NCBI GenBank assembly: GCA_944372725.1
Contig: CALWAA010000148.1
Span: 1-8,459 of the forward strand
From: an uncultured Bacilli bacterium
GTDB taxonomy: Bacteria; Bacillota_I; Bacilli_A; RF39; UBA660
Length of the DNA: 8,459 bases
Direction of reading: 5' to 3'
Position numbers and translations under genes: made by a program. Shown here piece after piece: positions 5,813 through 8,459 of this stretch (positions are counted from its first letter, which is position 1; every line of letters begins with the position of its first letter). Below the pieces are notes generated by a model. It saw only the letters and a list, made by a program, of their open reading frames with translations, was not told the origin of the DNA and searched no databases.

Positions 5813-5830
5813 CATACTAGGGAGGATACT

Positions 5831-6532
5831 ATGAGCTATATTGAACTAAAAAACGTAAAAAAAGAATATATCATGGGTGAAGTTAAAATCATCGCTGCCC
5901 ACAATGTATCATTTGCAATTGAAAAAGGAGAATTAGTCGTAATATTAGGCCCAAGTGGCGCTGGAAAAACAACAATTCTTAATCTTTTAGGTGGTATGGA
6001 TAATGCGACCAGTGGCAGTATCATTGTTGATGGGGAAGATGTTACTAAACTAAAACGCAAAGAGTTAATTGGCTATCGTAGAAATAGTATTGGCTTTGTT
6101 TTTCAATTTTATAATTTAGTTCAAAATTTAACAGCACTAGAAAACGTAGAACTAGCGGTTCAAATATGTAAAAATCCTTTTGACCCCCAAACAGTTTTAG
6201 AACAAGTAGGACTAAAAGACCGGATAAATAATTTTCCAGCCCAGTTATCAGGAGGAGAACAACAACGAGTAGCAATAGCTAGAGCAATCGCTAAAAATCC
6301 TAAATTACTTTTATGTGATGAACCAACGGGAGCCCTAGATTCGAAAACTGGTATTAAAATACTAGAGTTACTTCAAAAATCATGCCGAGAAATGGGTATG
6401 ACAACCATTATTATTACTCATAATGCCATTATCTCCGAAATAGCAGATAAAGTAATTCGCTTAAAAAATGGAACCATTGAAGAAGTTAAAATAAATAAAA
6501 AACCAAAAGATGTAAAGGAGCTTGATTGGTAA
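5831..6532 (+). CDS. ABC transporter ATP-binding protein, MacB/LolD-like
   Basis: A 233-residue ATPase subunit of a MacB/LolD/BceA-type ABC system, working with an FtsX-like permease at the cytoplasmic face. All motifs are intact: Walker A GPSGAGKT (40-47), Q-loop Gln92, signature LSGGE (139-143), Walker B LLLCDE with catalytic Glu164, D-loop ALD (168-170) and H-loop His197. The MacB-group sequence LNLLGGMDNATSGSI (50-64) and the N-terminal YIELKNVKKEY stretch are typical. I chose ATG 5831 because GGAGG (5821-5825) precedes it by 5 bases; upstream in-frame starts lie within the promoter. The C-terminal ~20 residues are basic and variable. Its TAA overlaps the permease ATG (TAATG). The group is involved in lipoprotein release, peptide or antibiotic export and mechanical signalling; the substrate cannot be read here. 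Confidence 0.94.
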   Translation: MSYIELKNVKKEYIMGEVKIIAAHNVSFAIEKGELVVILGPSGAGKTTILNLLGGMDNATSGSIIVDGEDVTKLKRKELIGYRRNSIGFVFQFYNLVQNLTALENVELAVQICKNPFDPQTVLEQVGLKDRINNFPAQLSGGEQQRVAIARAIAKNPKLLLCDEPTGALDSKTGIKILELLQKSCREMGMTTIIITHNAIISEIADKVIRLKNGTIEEVKINKKPKDVKELDW

Positions 6533-8459
6533 TGCGCCTTTTATATAAGCTTTCTTTCACAAAAATGCGTAAAAATATTGGGCGCTTTTTATCGGTATTA
6601 TTTATTGTAGCCTTAGGGGTAGGCTTTTTTGCAGGACTACGTGAAACAACTCCGGATATAGAAACGACACTAGACAATTATTATGATGACCATCATTTAA
6701 TGGATTTTAAAATTGTAAGTACAATGGGCTTGAATGAAGATGATGTGGCAAGCTTAAAAGAATTAGAGCATATTGATAAAGTAATACCAAGTTATTCAGT
6801 AGATGCCTTAATTGATGGGGAAGAAGTGCGCGTTCATGCGATTGAACCAGAAATAAATAACGTTGCTTTAGAAAGTGGAAGAATGCCTGAGGAAAAGAGC
6901 GAATGTGTAGCCGATGCTACGAAATATAAACTTGGCGATACTCTTACCATTACTAGCTTAAGTGTGGATGGCATGCTTACAAATAAAGAATATACAGTAG
7001 TAGGTCTAGCCGATTCTCCTCTTTATTTAAGTAGACAAATGGGAATAGCAAGCATTGGTACAGGCGAACTAGAATCTTTCATTTATATTCCGAGAGTGAA
7101 TTTCAACTCTGAATATTATACCGAAATTTATTTAACTGCTAAAGGTACTTATGATGAAGTAGCTTATGAAGATGGCTATACCGAAAAAGTAAATTTATTA
7201 CTTGCCGAATTAGAAGAGCTAGCCCCTATAAGAGAAACCAAAAGATATGAAGAAATATTAGAAGAAGCAACCATTGAAATAAGACGAATTGAAAGTGAAG
7301 CTGAAGAAGAAATATCTGCTGCGGAAGCAGAACTAGCTAGTGCTTTAACCGAAATTAATAATGGCCGCACGGAAATTTATAATGCTAAAAATGAATTAAA
7401 TAATAGTGAGCTTACTTTAAATACGGAAGAACAAAATGGTTTAACCGAAATTAGTAATGCTAGGTCTTCTTGGCAAGCAAATTATAACTTATTTATGAGT
7501 ACTCTTACAGGATCCGGTTTAACAATTGACACACTAGACTCTACTATGAGTAATTTAAATACGCAAATTGCCAGTTTAGAACAAATATTAAGTTCTTTAA
7601 GTGAAACCGATCCAAGTTATGCTTCTTATAAAAGCACTTTAGATAGTCTAAAGGTAGAAAAAAAGAATTTAGAAACCTTAATAGCCACTAAAGACACGTT
7701 AAATGAAAGTAAAAATAAGATAGATGCTAGTGAAACGGAATTAAAAAACAAAATTAGTAGTGCCAGAAAAGAAATAGCTAGTGCCAAAAAAGAATTAGAA
7801 GCAAGCGAGCAAGAATTAGATAATGCTTATAATGAATATTTAAGTGGTCTAGAAACTTTAAATGAGCAAAAAGCCAAAGTAGAAAGTGAAATTGCTGATG
7901 CCAGGGCAGCTTTAGACGAAATTGAAAAACCAGAGTGGTATTTACTAGATAGAACAGATAACAATGGCTATTCTAGTGTTTGGGATGATGCTGCTAAAGT
8001 AGATGCTATTGCCGGAATATTTCCTATTTTCTTTATTATTGTTGTAGCTCTAATGTGTTTTAATACGATGAATCGAATGATAGAAGAAGAACGTGGAGAA
8101 ATTGGAACTTTATCAAGTTTAGGTTATGGGGAGTTTAGTATTATTAATGGGTATTTATTCTACATTTTCTTTGCTACCGTAATAGGGGTAACAGTAGGTT
8201 TATTAATCGGCTATACCTTAATACCAAATGTGATATATAGCATTTACAATGCCAATTATATTTTACCGAAATTACAAATCAATATAAAATTATTCCCATT
8301 CTTTACGATGATTTTAATTACGCTTGGTTTAATGTCCATCATTGCTATTGTATCATGTCTAAAAGAATTAAAAAATGTTCCAGCGACCATTTTAAGACCA
8401 GCAGCCCCAAAAGCCGGAAAAAAAGTTTTTTTAGAACATATCAAATTTATTTGGAAAAG
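6532..8459 (+). CDS. FtsX/MacB-type ABC permease with long coiled coil, 3' end cut by the window edge
   Basis: An ABC permease of which 642 codons are visible; the frame is still open at the right edge. Order: N-terminal helix (about 17-36); an extracellular MacB periplasmic-core-like domain (about 40-225, with KYKLGDTLTI at 131-140); a long Glu/Ala/Leu/Lys-rich coiled coil in two arms (about 226-315 and 335-466) joined by a break near 318-335; then an FtsX domain with helices at about 494-512, 541-565 and 585-608. The segment NRMIEEERGEIGTLSSLGYG (514-533) is the FtsX hallmark. After it, LRPAAPKAGKK resembles the linker to a second FtsX half in the long Firmicute permeases of about 1,000-1,200 residues, so much of the protein probably lies beyond the edge. 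The coiled coil probably projects through the wall. AAAGGAG (6514-6520) lies 11 bases ahead of the ATG, and translation is coupled to the ATPase. Confidence 0.9.
   Translation, partial: MRLLYKLSFTKMRKNIGRFLSVLFIVALGVGFFAGLRETTPDIETTLDNYYDDHHLMDFKIVSTMGLNEDDVASLKELEHIDKVIPSYSVDALIDGEEVRVHAIEPEINNVALESGRMPEEKSECVADATKYKLGDTLTITSLSVDGMLTNKEYTVVGLADSPLYLSRQMGIASIGTGELESFIYIPRVNFNSEYYTEIYLTAKGTYDEVAYEDGYTEKVNLLLAELEELAPIRETKRYEEILEEATIEIRRIESEAEEEISAAEAELASALTEINNGRTEIYNAKNELNNSELTLNTEEQNGLTEISNARSSWQANYNLFMSTLTGSGLTIDTLDSTMSNLNTQIASLEQILSSLSETDPSYASYKSTLDSLKVEKKNLETLIATKDTLNESKNKIDASETELKNKISSARKEIASAKKELEASEQELDNAYNEYLSGLETLNEQKAKVESEIADARAALDEIEKPEWYLLDRTDNNGYSSVWDDAAKVDAIAGIFPIFFIIVVALMCFNTMNRMIEEERGEIGTLSSLGYGEFSIINGYLFYIFFATVIGVTVGLLIGYTLIPNVIYSIYNANYILPKLQINIKLFPFFTMILITLGLMSIIAIVSCLKELKNVPATILRPAAPKAGKKVFLEHIKFIWK

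Noticed and set aside
5801..5830. Longer N-terminus for the ABC ATPase from an upstream TTG
   Set aside because: The segment is occupied by the -10 element and the ribosome site, and the family usually begins near the ATG at 5831.
1..8459. Mollicute genetic code (TGA as Trp)
   Set aside because: No in-frame TGA occurs in any gene, while TGG is used repeatedly for Trp, which would be unlikely in an AT-rich code-4 genome.

Overview
This AT-rich window reads like a low-GC, spore-forming Firmicute (Bacilli, Clostridia or Erysipelotrichia-like, possibly an uncultured gut lineage). The evidence is a forespore dipicolinic-acid channel operon (spoVAC-spoVAD-spoVAE), Firmicute-type condensin subunits ScpA and ScpB, strong AGGAGG-type ribosome sites and extended -10 promoters. 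All genes are on the + strand. Every Trp codon I read is TGG and no in-frame TGA interrupts a gene, so the standard bacterial code applies. The lineage is an inference; no rRNA or other phylogenetic marker gene is present.

Layout: (1) Positions 1-529 hold the tail of a small membrane-anchored protein of unknown function, cut by the left edge. (2) A NUDIX hydrolase (560-1000) ends in a rho-independent terminator. (3) A compact, translationally coupled spoVAC-spoVAD-spoVAE operon (1088-2842) lies behind a candidate sigma-G promoter and ends in a terminator that overlaps its last stop codon. (4) A vegetative-looking extended -10 promoter precedes an unrecognised single-pass membrane protein (2903-3880), then scpA, scpB and a pentapeptide-repeat protein. 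These four genes are tightly packed or overlapping and probably form one operon. (5) A second extended -10 promoter with a leader of about 12 nt drives an ABC exporter: an ATPase (5831-6532) and a large FtsX/MacB-type permease with a long extracellular coiled coil (6532 to the right edge, incomplete).

How the genes work together: SpoVAC/AD/AE form the inner-membrane machinery for dipicolinate movement during sporulation and germination. ScpA and ScpB are the kleisin and winged-helix partners of SMC in chromosome segregation. In Bacillus subtilis, from memory, spoVA and scpAB also lie in one general neighbourhood, so the association may be old. The least explained parts are the membrane protein placed between the spoVA terminator and scpA, and the pentapeptide-repeat protein whose start lies inside scpB. 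No mobile element, CRISPR array, tRNA or rRNA was found.
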